DNA of 64,000 nt from Desulfococcaceae bacterium. Lineage in GTDB: Bacteria; Desulfobacterota; Desulfobacteria; Desulfobacterales; Desulfosalsimonadaceae. Under the pieces are notes generated by a model. It was not told the DNA's origin and searched no databases. It saw only the letters and a list, made by a program, of their open reading frames with translations. The position numbers and the translations under genes were made by a program. Shown one piece after another: positions 41,714 through 51,423 of this stretch (position 1 is its first letter; the number at the start of each line of letters is the position of its first letter). The stretch covers positions 1 to 64,000 of the forward strand of contig JAQYVU010000006.1 in the NCBI GenBank assembly GCA_030145385.1, in the 5' to 3' direction.

Positions 41714-42076
41714 TTATTTCAACCGGATTTCCACTGAAGTCTGCGCGGGATTGGCAACAAGTTTTTCCCACTGGTCATCAATGATCTGACCGATATATTC
41801 AACCGACCATGCCGGTTGCTGACCGAAAAAAATACACACATAATTTCCCTGATTTGTATAGGCAATGCCGCCGGGCGGGATGTCCGGTACCGGATTGTCT
41901 TCGCCCAGGTCTTTTTCACCCAATTTTGCTTCAATAGACCCGTAAAGCTCGTTTCCCCAGTGCGTCAGGTTAACCTGATACGGCAGGTGTTGTGCAAATT
42001 TCTTTGCAATCTGCGCATCAAAAAGTTCTGCTTCCAACACAAAGTCTCCGAAATCAAGTTCTATGCGGTTTTTCAT
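41714..42076 (-). CDS. Cyclophilin-like fold protein
   Basis: The 120-residue protein matches the small cyclophilin-like family: NRIELDFGDFVLEAELFD, then LPYQVNLTHWGNELYGSI, and PPGGIAYTNQGNYVCIFFG. It has the fold without clear peptidyl-prolyl isomerase residues. The function is unknown. It follows the VOC gene by 15 bases and is probably co-transcribed with it. Confidence 0.75.
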   Translation of the reverse strand: MKNRIELDFGDFVLEAELFDAQIAKKFAQHLPYQVNLTHWGNELYGSIEAKLGEKDLGEDNPVPDIPPGGIAYTNQGNYVCIFFGQQPAWSVEYIGQIIDDQWEKLVANPAQTSVEIRLK

Positions 42077-42091
42077 TGCGCCATACTTTCA

Positions 42092-42466
42092 TTATTCTTT
42101 TTTGACTGTTTTCTGCCAGAACTCTATCCGGTGGCCTTCCGGATCCAGGATATAAAACACACGTGCGTTCCAGGCATGGTCTTTTATCAAACCAGGCAAT
42201 AAGCCTTTTTCCAGGAGCAGATCCCGCTCTAGTTCAATATCCGCCACTTCAAAAGACAATGTAATTCCTGCGCCTGAACTGCTCTTTATCGAGGCATGGT
42301 CTTCATTTGCCACACTTAAACGGGCATTATCGGCAATTATAAATTCAACAAACCATGAATTGGAAAAATGAATCGGCAGTTTCAATTCATCACGGTAAAA
42401 AGCAAGCGTTTCCGGCCAATGCTTACAGTACAGGATGATATTACTGGTGACGATTCGATTGTTCAT
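42092..42466 (-). CDS. VOC/glyoxalase-family protein
   Basis: The 124-residue protein has the vicinal-oxygen-chelate fold, beginning VTSNIILYCKHWPETLAFYRDEL and ending with RVFYILDPEGHRIEFWQK, which holds the conserved metal-binding Glu. The substrate is unknown. TTTGCTATAGCAAA (42490-42503), a perfect 14-bp palindrome, lies 24 bases before the start and may be an operator. Confidence 0.8.
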   Translation of the reverse strand: MNNRIVTSNIILYCKHWPETLAFYRDELKLPIHFSNSWFVEFIIADNARLSVANEDHASIKSSSGAGITLSFEVADIELERDLLLEKGLLPGLIKDHAWNARVFYILDPEGHRIEFWQKTVKKE

Positions 42467-42811
42467 GGTATTTTATAAAGAAAAAACACTTTGCTATAGC
42501 AAATTTTTAGCTGAATTGTGCTTGGTTTATATTTTAAATTGCTTAATTATCTTTAGGTTATCTGCAAAAAAGCGTCAAGGTTAAAAACCAGACGCTGGCA
42601 TTCAATCAATCAATAGACCCAACCTCTGATTTCAAAGTTCACAGGTCATCATACGACTCTTTGGCCCTGGTTTTTTGTGCTGTTTCATGATTATTCTTAA
42701 TTTCAGCCAAACCGGATTGACACTTTGGTCTTTTACGGGTAATTATAATAATTTAAAAAGCAGTTTTTATTGATCATATTCTCAAAAAAAACTGGCCCGG
42801 AGAAGCTAAAA
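42467..42811. other. Spacer between divergent transcription units
   Basis: It holds the 14-bp palindrome TTTGCTATAGCAAA at 42490-42503. No RNA gene or open frame with a ribosome-binding site was seen in the rest. Confidence 0.4.
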
Positions 42812-42949
42812 ATGTTCCATAAAGAACGCTGTGATTTGTGCGGAGACTGTCCGGTGAAAAAACGTCCCCTGATATTTCTGGGAGATCTTGCCCGTATGGC
42901 ACTGGGTGAAATTCATCCTCCCGCCTTACCAAAAGGAGAAATTCAATGA
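42812..42949 (+). CDS. 45-residue Cys-rich peptide coupled to the acyl-CoA ligase gene
   Basis: The frame MFHKERCDLCGDCPVKKRPL runs 45 codons with GGAGAAG before the ATG, and its TGA overlaps the ligase ATG by four bases (ATGA at 42946). CDLCGDC resembles the first cysteines of a [4Fe-4S] ferredoxin-like domain, but the rest of such a domain is absent. It may be the shortened remains of an Fe-S protein gene, kept for translational coupling. No family was recognised with confidence. Confidence 0.5.
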   Translation: MFHKERCDLCGDCPVKKRPLIFLGDLARMALGEIHPPALPKGEIQ

Positions 42950-44718
42950 AAAATATAATGCCCCCGCGTTTTCAGGCAGGCGCTGACTTTTTTGATAAAA
43001 CACTGATTGATTGCTACCAAAACCTTGGATACCCGGACAACTGGCTTGAAGAAGGTCAGGACTATTCTCCGAAGGATGCCTATGTAATCAGTCATCCGAG
43101 CTGGTTTATGGAGCCCCTCCCCCTCATTCCCATGGTATCTGTCTACCAGTTGTTTCGCAATACCGCCCAAAGCCATCCCGATAACACCGCCGTCATCTTT
43201 TCAGACAAAAAAATCTCCTACCGGGATTTAGATGACCTGATCTGCCGATATGCGGCCATGCTCAAGGGTCTTGGTATCGGTAAGGGTGATGTAGTTGCCA
43301 CGATGCTTCCCAACTCTCTGCAGCATATCGTGGCCTTTTACGCAGTGACTATGATCGGTGCGATTCATACCCCCATTGATGTCATGTATCAGACAGATGA
43401 AATCGCTTACCAGGTAAAAGATTCCGGTGCCAAAAATATTTTTATTTTCGATATCCTGTACGACAAAGTCCGGGAATTAAAAGAAAACGGCCAGATCGAC
43501 AATATTATTGTAACCAATGTCAAAGACTGGGCGGACCCGAACATCATTATACCAAATTCCTTGAAATATTTCTGGGAAACCCCCAAACAGCCGATTGACG
43601 GAACCATTGATTTTTTTGAATCCATCGAAAAATGCACCCCGCTTGAAGCAGCAGTGCCGGTGGACCCAAAAAAAGATCCGGCACTGCTGCTTTATACCAT
43701 GGGAGCAACCGGCAAACCCTTGGGCGTTATTGAAACCCATTTTAACCTGGTGTTCAACTCTCTGACCCATGCGCACGCGTTTCGCTCCTGGGAAGGCCGG
43801 GAAGTCAATTTTTCGATCATGCCCATGTTCCATACATCCGGGTATCTGCTTCACCAGTTGCCGGCCCTTTACCAGGGGGGGACGGTCATTCCCATCCCGC
43901 TGTTTGACTTAGAGGATTCTTTCCGGATCATCAAAACTTACGGGGTCAACGTAATATTTGCACCGCCGACCTTTTTTATCGCCTTAATGTCCCGGCCGGA
44001 CATGATCGACCTTTATGACTTAAGCAGCATCAAAGCAAGCATCGGATGTGCGGCACCGGTTCCGGTTGAGGTTCAGAAACAATGGAAAGAACTGACCGGG
44101 ATTCCGCTGCTCAACGGCTGGGGAATGACGGAAACAAACAGCGGGGGGATCATCTCCGTACCCGGGATTAAAGAAAAAGATGACGCCATCGGCATTCCGG
44201 TATATTCCGAAGTAAAAATCACGGACTCTTCAGGCGATATCGTGGCACGCAATGTGGAAGGCGAAATCTGCTATCGGGGTCTTCAGGTGGCGGCCGGCTA
44301 CCTCAACAAAGCAAAGGAAACGGAAGCCGCTTTTCAGCCGGACGGGTGGCTGAGAACCGGTGACCGGGGATATATTGATGAAGAGGATTTTGTTCATTTC
44401 ATCGACCGCATCAAGGATCTGATAGTGGCATCCGGGTACAATATCGCGCCCAGAGAGATTGAAAACGTGCTTTACCTTCACCCGGCAGTGGAGGAAGTCG
44501 CTGTTGTCAGCCACCCGGATCCTTACCGGGGAGAAACGGTTAAAGCGGTCATCTCCCTGAGAATCGATTATATGGGGAAAGTGTCCGAACAGGATATCAT
44601 CGATTTCTGCAAGCAGCACCTGGCATCATACAAAGTACCGAGAATCATTGATTTCCGTGACATCCTGCCCAAGAGCCCGGTGGGAAAGATCATGCGGCAT
44701 GAATTAAAGGATATTTAA
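42946..44718 (+). CDS. AMP-binding acyl-CoA ligase-like protein
   Basis: The 590-residue adenylate-forming enzyme would activate a carboxylic acid to acyl-AMP and then acyl-CoA. NGWGMTETNSGG is the A5 region, GWLRTGDRGYID and DRIKDLIVASGYNIAPREIE the hinge region, and LPKSPVGKIMRHEL holds the catalytic Lys. The phosphate-binding loop reads LLYTMGATGKPLGV, where most enzymes have TSGTTGKPKGV; the Ser/Thr-to-Met/Ala and Lys-to-Leu changes may weaken ATP handling. The acid substrate is unknown. Confidence 0.85.
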   Translation: MKNIMPPRFQAGADFFDKTLIDCYQNLGYPDNWLEEGQDYSPKDAYVISHPSWFMEPLPLIPMVSVYQLFRNTAQSHPDNTAVIFSDKKISYRDLDDLICRYAAMLKGLGIGKGDVVATMLPNSLQHIVAFYAVTMIGAIHTPIDVMYQTDEIAYQVKDSGAKNIFIFDILYDKVRELKENGQIDNIIVTNVKDWADPNIIIPNSLKYFWETPKQPIDGTIDFFESIEKCTPLEAAVPVDPKKDPALLLYTMGATGKPLGVIETHFNLVFNSLTHAHAFRSWEGREVNFSIMPMFHTSGYLLHQLPALYQGGTVIPIPLFDLEDSFRIIKTYGVNVIFAPPTFFIALMSRPDMIDLYDLSSIKASIGCAAPVPVEVQKQWKELTGIPLLNGWGMTETNSGGIISVPGIKEKDDAIGIPVYSEVKITDSSGDIVARNVEGEICYRGLQVAAGYLNKAKETEAAFQPDGWLRTGDRGYIDEEDFVHFIDRIKDLIVASGYNIAPREIENVLYLHPAVEEVAVVSHPDPYRGETVKAVISLRIDYMGKVSEQDIIDFCKQHLASYKVPRIIDFRDILPKSPVGKIMRHELKDI

Positions 44719-44724
44719 AAAGCT

Positions 44725-46086
44725 TTAAATCCCCAGAATCAGCTTACGCAGCATTTTCTGAAACGGGGCTTTAAAAGCGTCAAATGATCCTGACTCACCG
44801 CCCGTGTCTTCTTTCATTCTGCAATGCCGTCCCACGGTAAACAAAAATCGCGCCAGCGGCCCGATATGGGTACCGATCAGTGATTTCCCGGTGGTCTGAA
44901 GGGAAACGGAAATATCGCGGGCCGGGTCGGCCCAGCAAAATATATTGATAAATCCAATATGGCCGTAAGCTGATTCCGAATATGGCCCCCACATCCCCAA
45001 GGGTGACGCCCCCAGCATCAACCCGGCACTGTATCGCATAGGAACGACCATGGTGCCGTCAAACCACATTTTCGCGGCCGGCTCAACCGCCCGTTGTATG
45101 GTAGACGGCGCAAAAATCCGTTTGCCGTTTAACTCACCGCCGTTTAACAGCATCTGGTAAAATTGCGACATTTCATCCGCTGTGGCCACCAGGTTGGCCG
45201 CCGGAATAATCACCTTCATAAACCGCGGCTCATTTGAAATTCGCACCACCTCCCCCCATGACACGCTCAATGCCCGCTTGGCAATGGCGGATAACGGAAA
45301 CATCAGGGGCAGACCGGTATCATAATTAACGGCAACCTTGCGGATGTCTTTATCCGGCACACCGTAATTGAAATAACGGAATCCCAACGGTTCCTGAATG
45401 GTTTCGCGAAGCAACTCCCGGATATTCCTGCCGGTCACCCGGCGAACAATCTCTCCCATAATCACGCCGCCGGTAACAGCATGATACGCCATGCTTTCAC
45501 CATTTTTGGAAGTTGGTTTTAAACCGCAGATCAGCTTGACCAACCCTTCATGATCGTAAAGGATCTCAGGATCCACGTCGGCCGGCGGCGTAGGTATCCC
45601 GCCGTGATGGGATATCAGATGATGAATGGTGATTTCATGTTTTCTGTTTGCGGCAAATTCAGGGATAAATTTTTTCACCGGATCATCTAAGGAAAGCGCT
45701 TTCTGTTCCGCCAAAAGATGGATCATCATGGCGGTGACCGCTTTGGAAGCGGAATACTGGCATACGGGTGTGTCGGGCGTCATCAGGATTTTTTGTGTAT
45801 CCGGCGTACCCGTCCCATTTTGGGGGCCGTTTCCATGGCTGTGGCCGATGGCGCGATTGATAACCACCTGTCCCTTTTTTCGCAGGCAGAACGATATCCC
45901 CGGATAAATACCACTCCGGTAAAGATCTTCCACGCTGGCCCAGATGGCAGCGACCCCTTCGCGGGTCATCCCGACATTTGTCGGTTCCGTTTCAGCTGGC
46001 AAACCATGGGAGATGAGCAATGATAAATCATCCGGAACGTTTATGGTCCGGAATGCTTTGGATTTCAGCGAGTCAATCAGTGTCAT
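44725..46086 (-). CDS. Serine hydrolase, beta-lactamase class C/esterase family
   Basis: The 453-residue protein has the serine beta-lactamase-like fold. The nucleophile motif SxxK is SASK in CQYSASKAVTAMM, the Tyr motif is in MAYHAVTGGVIMGEIV, and a C-terminal segment YGHIGFINIFCWADP matches the HxG-type strand. No signal peptide is seen, so a cytoplasmic esterase is more likely than a resistance enzyme. It overlaps the upstream membrane-protein gene by 14 bases. Confidence 0.83.
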   Translation of the reverse strand: MTLIDSLKSKAFRTINVPDDLSLLISHGLPAETEPTNVGMTREGVAAIWASVEDLYRSGIYPGISFCLRKKGQVVINRAIGHSHGNGPQNGTGTPDTQKILMTPDTPVCQYSASKAVTAMMIHLLAEQKALSLDDPVKKFIPEFAANRKHEITIHHLISHHGGIPTPPADVDPEILYDHEGLVKLICGLKPTSKNGESMAYHAVTGGVIMGEIVRRVTGRNIRELLRETIQEPLGFRYFNYGVPDKDIRKVAVNYDTGLPLMFPLSAIAKRALSVSWGEVVRISNEPRFMKVIIPAANLVATADEMSQFYQMLLNGGELNGKRIFAPSTIQRAVEPAAKMWFDGTMVVPMRYSAGLMLGASPLGMWGPYSESAYGHIGFINIFCWADPARDISVSLQTTGKSLIGTHIGPLARFLFTVGRHCRMKEDTGGESGSFDAFKAPFQKMLRKLILGI

Positions 46087-46756
46087 AGGATTTATACTTA
46101 AAACAATACACGATCATCATGAGAAATATAACTGCAACGGTCAGACTGAAGATCTCATTTAGCACACAACGGTTTAAGTATGCAAGAAAACCTGACACAA
46201 AACACAAGATCCCTGAAATGCCGATAATTTTAGAGAACATCCCGCCCTTTATAAACCAGGAAAACAGCACCAGGAATATGGCTGAAATCCCTCCCCATTT
46301 AATCCAGGTAAACCAATGCAGCCGGGCCAGATATTGTTTAAATTCTCCGGTTTCAAGGTTTGCCGTAATCCCCATCAATTGTATATTTTCCATGACATCC
46401 GCCAACAGGACCACCACTGCAATGACAGCTGCGATGTAATAATATTTTTTAGAAGAAACTGCAGCGCATTTAAGGCAAAACATCATCAGAAACATCGAAT
46501 ACAGTAACATAAAGAGATAATCCAGCCGATTCCCCAGATCCATGGCATCCACCATCGCCTGCCGGACCTTGCCGTCGGTTGATACAAATAACTGAAACAC
46601 TTCCGCCCGGGTTTCAATGAATTCAAAAGCAATAATCGGCGTAAAAAATCCGGCCGGCATTTTGGACGCTTTGGCCGGAAAAATAATGACAAGTATTAGA
46701 CTCATTAAGATCATCAGCAAACCGACGTAACCGGCTTTTAAAAACGGTCTGTTCAT
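46073..46756 (-). CDS. Unknown membrane protein, about six helices
   Basis: The 227-residue protein is mostly hydrophobic, with helices near residues 5-27, 75-98, 105-125, 150-168, 175-195 and 200-218. No family was recognised. A conserved-looking polar stretch (ADVMENIQLMGI) follows the third helix. It overlaps the serine-hydrolase gene by 14 bases and is probably made with it. Confidence 0.6.
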   Translation of the reverse strand: MNRPFLKAGYVGLLMILMSLILVIIFPAKASKMPAGFFTPIIAFEFIETRAEVFQLFVSTDGKVRQAMVDAMDLGNRLDYLFMLLYSMFLMMFCLKCAAVSSKKYYYIAAVIAVVVLLADVMENIQLMGITANLETGEFKQYLARLHWFTWIKWGGISAIFLVLFSWFIKGGMFSKIIGISGILCFVSGFLAYLNRCVLNEIFSLTVAVIFLMMIVYCFKYKSYDTD

Positions 46757-46795
46757 AATTTTTTTTACCCTTATTGGGTTTCAATACATAACATC

Positions 46796-48580
46796 CTATT
46801 TATCTTCCGATTTTACAGCCGGCAAATAGACACAAACCGATGTCCCTTTTCCGATTTGAGACAAAACATCAATAAATCCGTCATGATTTTTGATAATTCC
46901 ATATACGGCGGCCATACCCAGGCCCCTGCCGCGGACTTTTGTGGAAAAAAACGGATCAAAAATCTGTTTTAAAGTTTGTTCATCCATTCCTTTACCATCA
47001 TCGGTCACCGTTAAACAGACATAATGGCCGGGACTGAACCCGGCAGGCAATTGAGCTTCATCGCCGGGAATTGAAACATCATTGACCGAAACTTGCATCC
47101 GCCCCTTTCCCTGCATAGCCTCGGATGCGTTGCTTAATGTGAGATGAAGTACCATTTCCATCTGGTTATAATCTGCGATGACATCAGGCAGATTTCGGCC
47201 CAGAGATTTTTCAATATAAATCTCATCATTTCCTGAATGCTGAAAAACCGGAAGCGTTGCTTCCACCAAGCCATTGATATCCATTGCATCCGGCTGATAT
47301 TTTCCTCCCCTTGCATAGGCAACCAGCTGCGCAGTCAGGTCACTGATCTGAAAGATGGCCGTTTTCATCGGTTCCAGGTTTTTTTCAACCGCCGGATTGC
47401 CGGCAAGTTTAAGCCCGATCAAATCGATATTACAGGACAAGACAGACAATTTATTATTGTATTCATGGGCAATGCCGCCGGCCAGGGATTGAATCGACTC
47501 CAGTTTATGTACCGCAAACATCCTTTTCCGCAATTTAACACGTTCACTGATATCCCGGGCTACACATACAATTCCCGCAACATGCCCCCATTCGTCTTTT
47601 AGCAACGTGGCAGACAGAATCACCGGAAAACTTTTTCCCTTTTTGGTAATAAACCGGAATTCTTCATTTCTTACGGCCTCTTTTGAAATTAAATCATTCA
47701 GCAGCGGAGCGGCATCTCCTTTTACCGCAAAAACCTTCTTAAACTTCCGGCCTTCCAGATCATCATTTTTATAACCCAGCATATTGCAGGTGGCATTGTT
47801 AACGGTCATCACATGGCCCAATGGATCCAGTAATATTAAAGCCTCGGTCATGGTTGAAAGGATGTTCTCCGCTGCGGTTGCCGGTGTAATGGTTAAAAAC
47901 CGGTAACGGATGATCACATAGGCAATGCCGCACACCCAGAACAGTAAAAAAAGATTTGCCACCGGCGGAATTTGATGAATATTTAATTCAGGCAGTAATA
48001 CATTGGTCCATGATCCCAGGACATAAGGAGGCAAAGCAGAGATAAAGACAATTGCCGACTGTTTTTTTAAAACCGGGTCCACCGACTTTCGCCAGTAATT
48101 GAATCCGAGAAATAACCCGATTCCTGTAAATACAGCATAATAACTAAAAAAAAGAAACGCCCATACTGAATTTTTCCAGACCAGTCCCCATCCATACCAC
48201 TGAGGAACCAAATCCGATATCAGCGCCTGATTCACCCACTGCTGATAAATAAATATCACCGGCACGGCTGTCAGGACAGGATATAACCATCGTGATTGAA
48301 GAATTCGATTCTTTTCCGTAAAAACAAGAAAAAAAAGTAATGCCACACTGCCGACACTGCCCCATCCCATAGCAGCAATTTTCACACACAATACGGCGGT
48401 TTCTTTTGATGTATGCGGATTGTCAAAAAATACCGATGTAAACGCCCAAATGGCAAAGCAGGTGATTACGCTGAAAAAAACGCGGTTCAGCGGCGCATCC
48501 GGATTTTTTATCAACACGTAAATCCCGAGATAAAAATAGATGAGAAAACACAGAAAATCGATAAAAGACAAAATACTCAC
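46796..48580 (-). CDS. Membrane histidine kinase (7TM-PAS-HisKA-HATPase)
   Basis: The 594-residue sensor kinase has about seven N-terminal membrane helices (1-225), a PAS domain (about 235-345), a dimerisation helix with the phospho-acceptor His in GGIAHEYNNKL, and a C-terminal ATPase domain. N-box, DDGKGMDE, FDPFFSTK and GRGLGMAAVYGI are all visible. The 7TM part resembles the histidine-kinase N-terminal 7TM domain. No response regulator is adjacent, so it is an orphan. It is divergent from the RND operon, which it might control. Confidence 0.88.
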   Translation of the reverse strand: MSILSFIDFLCFLIYFYLGIYVLIKNPDAPLNRVFFSVITCFAIWAFTSVFFDNPHTSKETAVLCVKIAAMGWGSVGSVALLFFLVFTEKNRILQSRWLYPVLTAVPVIFIYQQWVNQALISDLVPQWYGWGLVWKNSVWAFLFFSYYAVFTGIGLFLGFNYWRKSVDPVLKKQSAIVFISALPPYVLGSWTNVLLPELNIHQIPPVANLFLLFWVCGIAYVIIRYRFLTITPATAAENILSTMTEALILLDPLGHVMTVNNATCNMLGYKNDDLEGRKFKKVFAVKGDAAPLLNDLISKEAVRNEEFRFITKKGKSFPVILSATLLKDEWGHVAGIVCVARDISERVKLRKRMFAVHKLESIQSLAGGIAHEYNNKLSVLSCNIDLIGLKLAGNPAVEKNLEPMKTAIFQISDLTAQLVAYARGGKYQPDAMDINGLVEATLPVFQHSGNDEIYIEKSLGRNLPDVIADYNQMEMVLHLTLSNASEAMQGKGRMQVSVNDVSIPGDEAQLPAGFSPGHYVCLTVTDDGKGMDEQTLKQIFDPFFSTKVRGRGLGMAAVYGIIKNHDGFIDVLSQIGKGTSVCVYLPAVKSEDK

Positions 48581-48954
48581 TGGCTATCCCCCCGTTGCTT
48601 TTGTCCAGGTGTATGGAACATCAAAGGCGACGATATTGCCATCATCAACTCATTTTTTTATATTAACAGAAAAAATAGGTATTTGTCTCCCTCAAAATAC
48701 ACAAAGCCGGAAAGTCATCGCATAACCTGCCTTGCCGCCATCTTGAAATTTGCGCCCCCCCCTGAAGAGCAGACCTGCCGTAACCGTATACGATATCAGT
48801 TTTTTAGAGTTTGCATCTCGATTTGATTTGTGCGATAAAAAATTTAATATCAACAGCAGGATTCAGTCTCTTACCCGGTGTCGTACTCGTGACTTTCAAA
48901 AAGATTGAACATTTTTCAAATCATTTATAAAAAAACATATCGTTGTTTTAAAAA
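48581..48954. other. Spacer between the kinase gene and the RND operon
   Basis: It holds the promoters of both divergent units but no clear operator or RNA could be picked out. It contains a poly-C run (GCGCCCCCCCC) near 48750. Confidence 0.4.
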
Positions 48955-51366
48955 ATGAAAAATTATCATTGTCCAACCCATCAATTACAAAATTTTATGA
49001 GATATTATTTTCTGATTTTAATTTGCGTCCTGCTTTCATGGCAGTCCGGTTTCGCACAGCAACGGCCCGCTTATACAATTGGAATACTTTCAGATATTTA
49101 CTCTCCGGATATGGAAATATTAAGAAAGCAACTGAGAGAAAAGATCATTGCCGTCGTAGGACAGGAAGCAGTCATCCGATTTGATGAACGCTTTATTTTA
49201 TCCGGTCAACCGGATTTAAAAAAAGTTGAAGAAAATTACAATTCTTATCTGCAAAACCCTGAAATCGACATCATACTGGCATTTGGGCCTTTTAACAATT
49301 ATTTCCTGATGCAGAAAAAAGTCTTTCCAAAGCCCGTGGTTCTGTTTGGAACAATCAATCAGGATTTCATCGATCTCCCGGAAGGACAAGTCACTTCCGG
49401 CATCAACAACCTGACCTACCTGATTACACCGGAATCCATTATAGAAGATTTAAATACCTTTGCCGGGATATATCCGTATAAAAACATTGGTATCATAATC
49501 AATGAATTTATCGTTGACCGATTTCCGGTAAAGGCGGTGCTGGACCGGGTATTTTCAGATAAGGCGACCACCTATACCCTGATCCCCATCGATGATTTAA
49601 AACCCTTTCCGGTGGAGAAATTGGGAAAAATTGATGCCGTTTACCTGACCAGCGGGGTATATCTTAATTCAGGTGAGTTAAAAAAACTGGTCGCGGCCTG
49701 TAATTCCAGAAAAATCGTCTCCTTTTCAGCGATCGGAAAACACTCTGTCGACAGCGGCGTTTTGCTGACCCATAGTTCAAGCTATCGGATCGAGCATTTT
49801 TTTCGACGCATCGCCCTGACCATTGAGGATATTGTGACGGGTAAAAACGCCCGAGACATTCCCATCATGATAGACGCAACCAAAAAACTGACATTTAATG
49901 TGGAAACAGCCCAGCAGATTGATTTCCCGATTCGATTCAGCCAGCTGTTGAGCATGGAACTGGTGGGAGACAGTCGCAATTTTCCTGCCGATAAGCGTTA
50001 TTCGCTGCCTGAGATTATTGTACAGGTGCTAAAAGAGAATTATGCCCTGCAGGCTGAGAAAAAAAATATAGCCCTGGCCCGCAAAGATCTGCAAATAGCT
50101 AAAAGCAATTATTTGCCCAATTTGAGTGCATCTGCCCAAGCGGCATATATCGACCCTGAACTCGCCGAAGTATCCAATGGGGCGAATCCGGAATTTGCCA
50201 CCAGCGGGGATATTGCCATAGAGCAGTTACTCTTTTCTGAAGAATCAAGTGCTAATATCACCATCCGGAAACTGTTGCGCCAGGCGACTGAGCAGGACTT
50301 TACCACCGCAGAACTGGACACTGTTCTAGACGGAAGTATTACCTACTTTAACGTGCTCATTTCAAAAAACAACTTCTCGATTGCCGATGAAAATCTGAGG
50401 CTGACACGCAATAACTTTGAAATTGCCGAACAGAATTACGCCGCCGGTCAGAGTGGAAAAGCCGATGTGTTGCGATGGAAAAGCGAACTGGCGCAAGCCA
50501 CACAAAATCTGGTTTCGGCCAAATTAACGCTGCAGCAGTCATTTTCTGCTCTCAATGAAGTCCTGACCAATCCCATTGATTTTAAAATCGACGTGGAAGA
50601 AGCCAGCCTGGAGGAAGGTGTTTTTCAAAAATACAAATACCAGAATGTCTATGAAATAATAGATAACCCCATCCAGCGAAAAAAGCTCATCCGATTTCTG
50701 GTACAGGAAGCAAAAAATAACGCACCGGAATTAAAGGCACTGGAGTATAATATCCGGGCAGCGGAACGAACCAGTTCTCTGTATTTGAGAAGCCGGTATC
50801 TCCCCACCATCGCCCTTGCCGGTCAATATAACTATACCTTTTCCCGTGAAGGAGAAGGCTCCCATTATCCGACCGGATCGACACCGCCGGATGGCTACTA
50901 CACTGCGGGCTTAAGCATTTCCCTGCCGATTTTTCAACGCAATCAGTTAAACCTCAACCGCCGGAAATCAATGATTCAGGAACAACAGCTGGAGATCCGG
51001 AAAGAGAGTGTTGAGCTGGCCCTTGAAAGAAATGTCCATGATATTATCCTTTCTCTGACAAACCAGATTTCAAACATTCAAATTTCCAAAATATCGGCTG
51101 AAGCGTCAAAAGAAAGCCTGGAACTTGTCCGGATCTCCTATTCCAACGGCGCTGTGTCCATCACCTCTTTAATTGACGCGCAACAGGCATATATTCAGGC
51201 TCAGCAGCTGCAGACCAACGCCACTTATAACTACCTTATCAACATTTTGCAGTTGGAAAGAATCATCGGCTATTTTTTCATGCTTCACAATGAAAATGAA
51301 AACCATCAATTTGAACAACGGTTCATGCAATATGGCATGAACCAGGATTTTGGAATCAATGAATAA
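48955..51366 (+). CDS. ABC-type binding protein fused to TolC outer-membrane efflux protein
   Basis: The 803-residue protein has a signal peptide (MRYYFLILICVLLSWQSGFA, beginning at residue 15). A periplasmic-binding-like domain follows (about 38-320, with YTIGILSDIYSPDMEILRKQL and IDIILAFGPFNN), and then a full TolC/OEP domain (about 345-800). TolC helices are seen in NYALQAEKKNIALARKDLQI, YAAGQSGKADVLRWKSELAQ and SNGAVSITSLIDAQQAYIQAQ. The binding part resembles ABC_sub_bind proteins. It heads an efflux operon with adaptor and RND pump, 57 bases before the adaptor. The start could also be 48997; neither has a good ribosome-binding site. Confidence 0.82.
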   Translation: MKNYHCPTHQLQNFMRYYFLILICVLLSWQSGFAQQRPAYTIGILSDIYSPDMEILRKQLREKIIAVVGQEAVIRFDERFILSGQPDLKKVEENYNSYLQNPEIDIILAFGPFNNYFLMQKKVFPKPVVLFGTINQDFIDLPEGQVTSGINNLTYLITPESIIEDLNTFAGIYPYKNIGIIINEFIVDRFPVKAVLDRVFSDKATTYTLIPIDDLKPFPVEKLGKIDAVYLTSGVYLNSGELKKLVAACNSRKIVSFSAIGKHSVDSGVLLTHSSSYRIEHFFRRIALTIEDIVTGKNARDIPIMIDATKKLTFNVETAQQIDFPIRFSQLLSMELVGDSRNFPADKRYSLPEIIVQVLKENYALQAEKKNIALARKDLQIAKSNYLPNLSASAQAAYIDPELAEVSNGANPEFATSGDIAIEQLLFSEESSANITIRKLLRQATEQDFTTAELDTVLDGSITYFNVLISKNNFSIADENLRLTRNNFEIAEQNYAAGQSGKADVLRWKSELAQATQNLVSAKLTLQQSFSALNEVLTNPIDFKIDVEEASLEEGVFQKYKYQNVYEIIDNPIQRKKLIRFLVQEAKNNAPELKALEYNIRAAERTSSLYLRSRYLPTIALAGQYNYTFSREGEGSHYPTGSTPPDGYYTAGLSISLPIFQRNQLNLNRRKSMIQEQQLEIRKESVELALERNVHDIILSLTNQISNIQISKISAEASKESLELVRISYSNGAVSITSLIDAQQAYIQAQQLQTNATYNYLINILQLERIIGYFFMLHNENENHQFEQRFMQYGMNQDFGINE

Positions 51367-51423
51367 TCAAACCAGAATATTAAACCAAAACATCAGACCA
51401 AAGCATCAAACAAGATATCCATT

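Noticed and set aside
42490-42503. Palindrome TTTGCTATAGCAAA as a confirmed operator
   Set aside because: A 14-bp AT-rich palindrome can occur by chance and no regulator or promoter is clear; mentioned only with the VOC gene.
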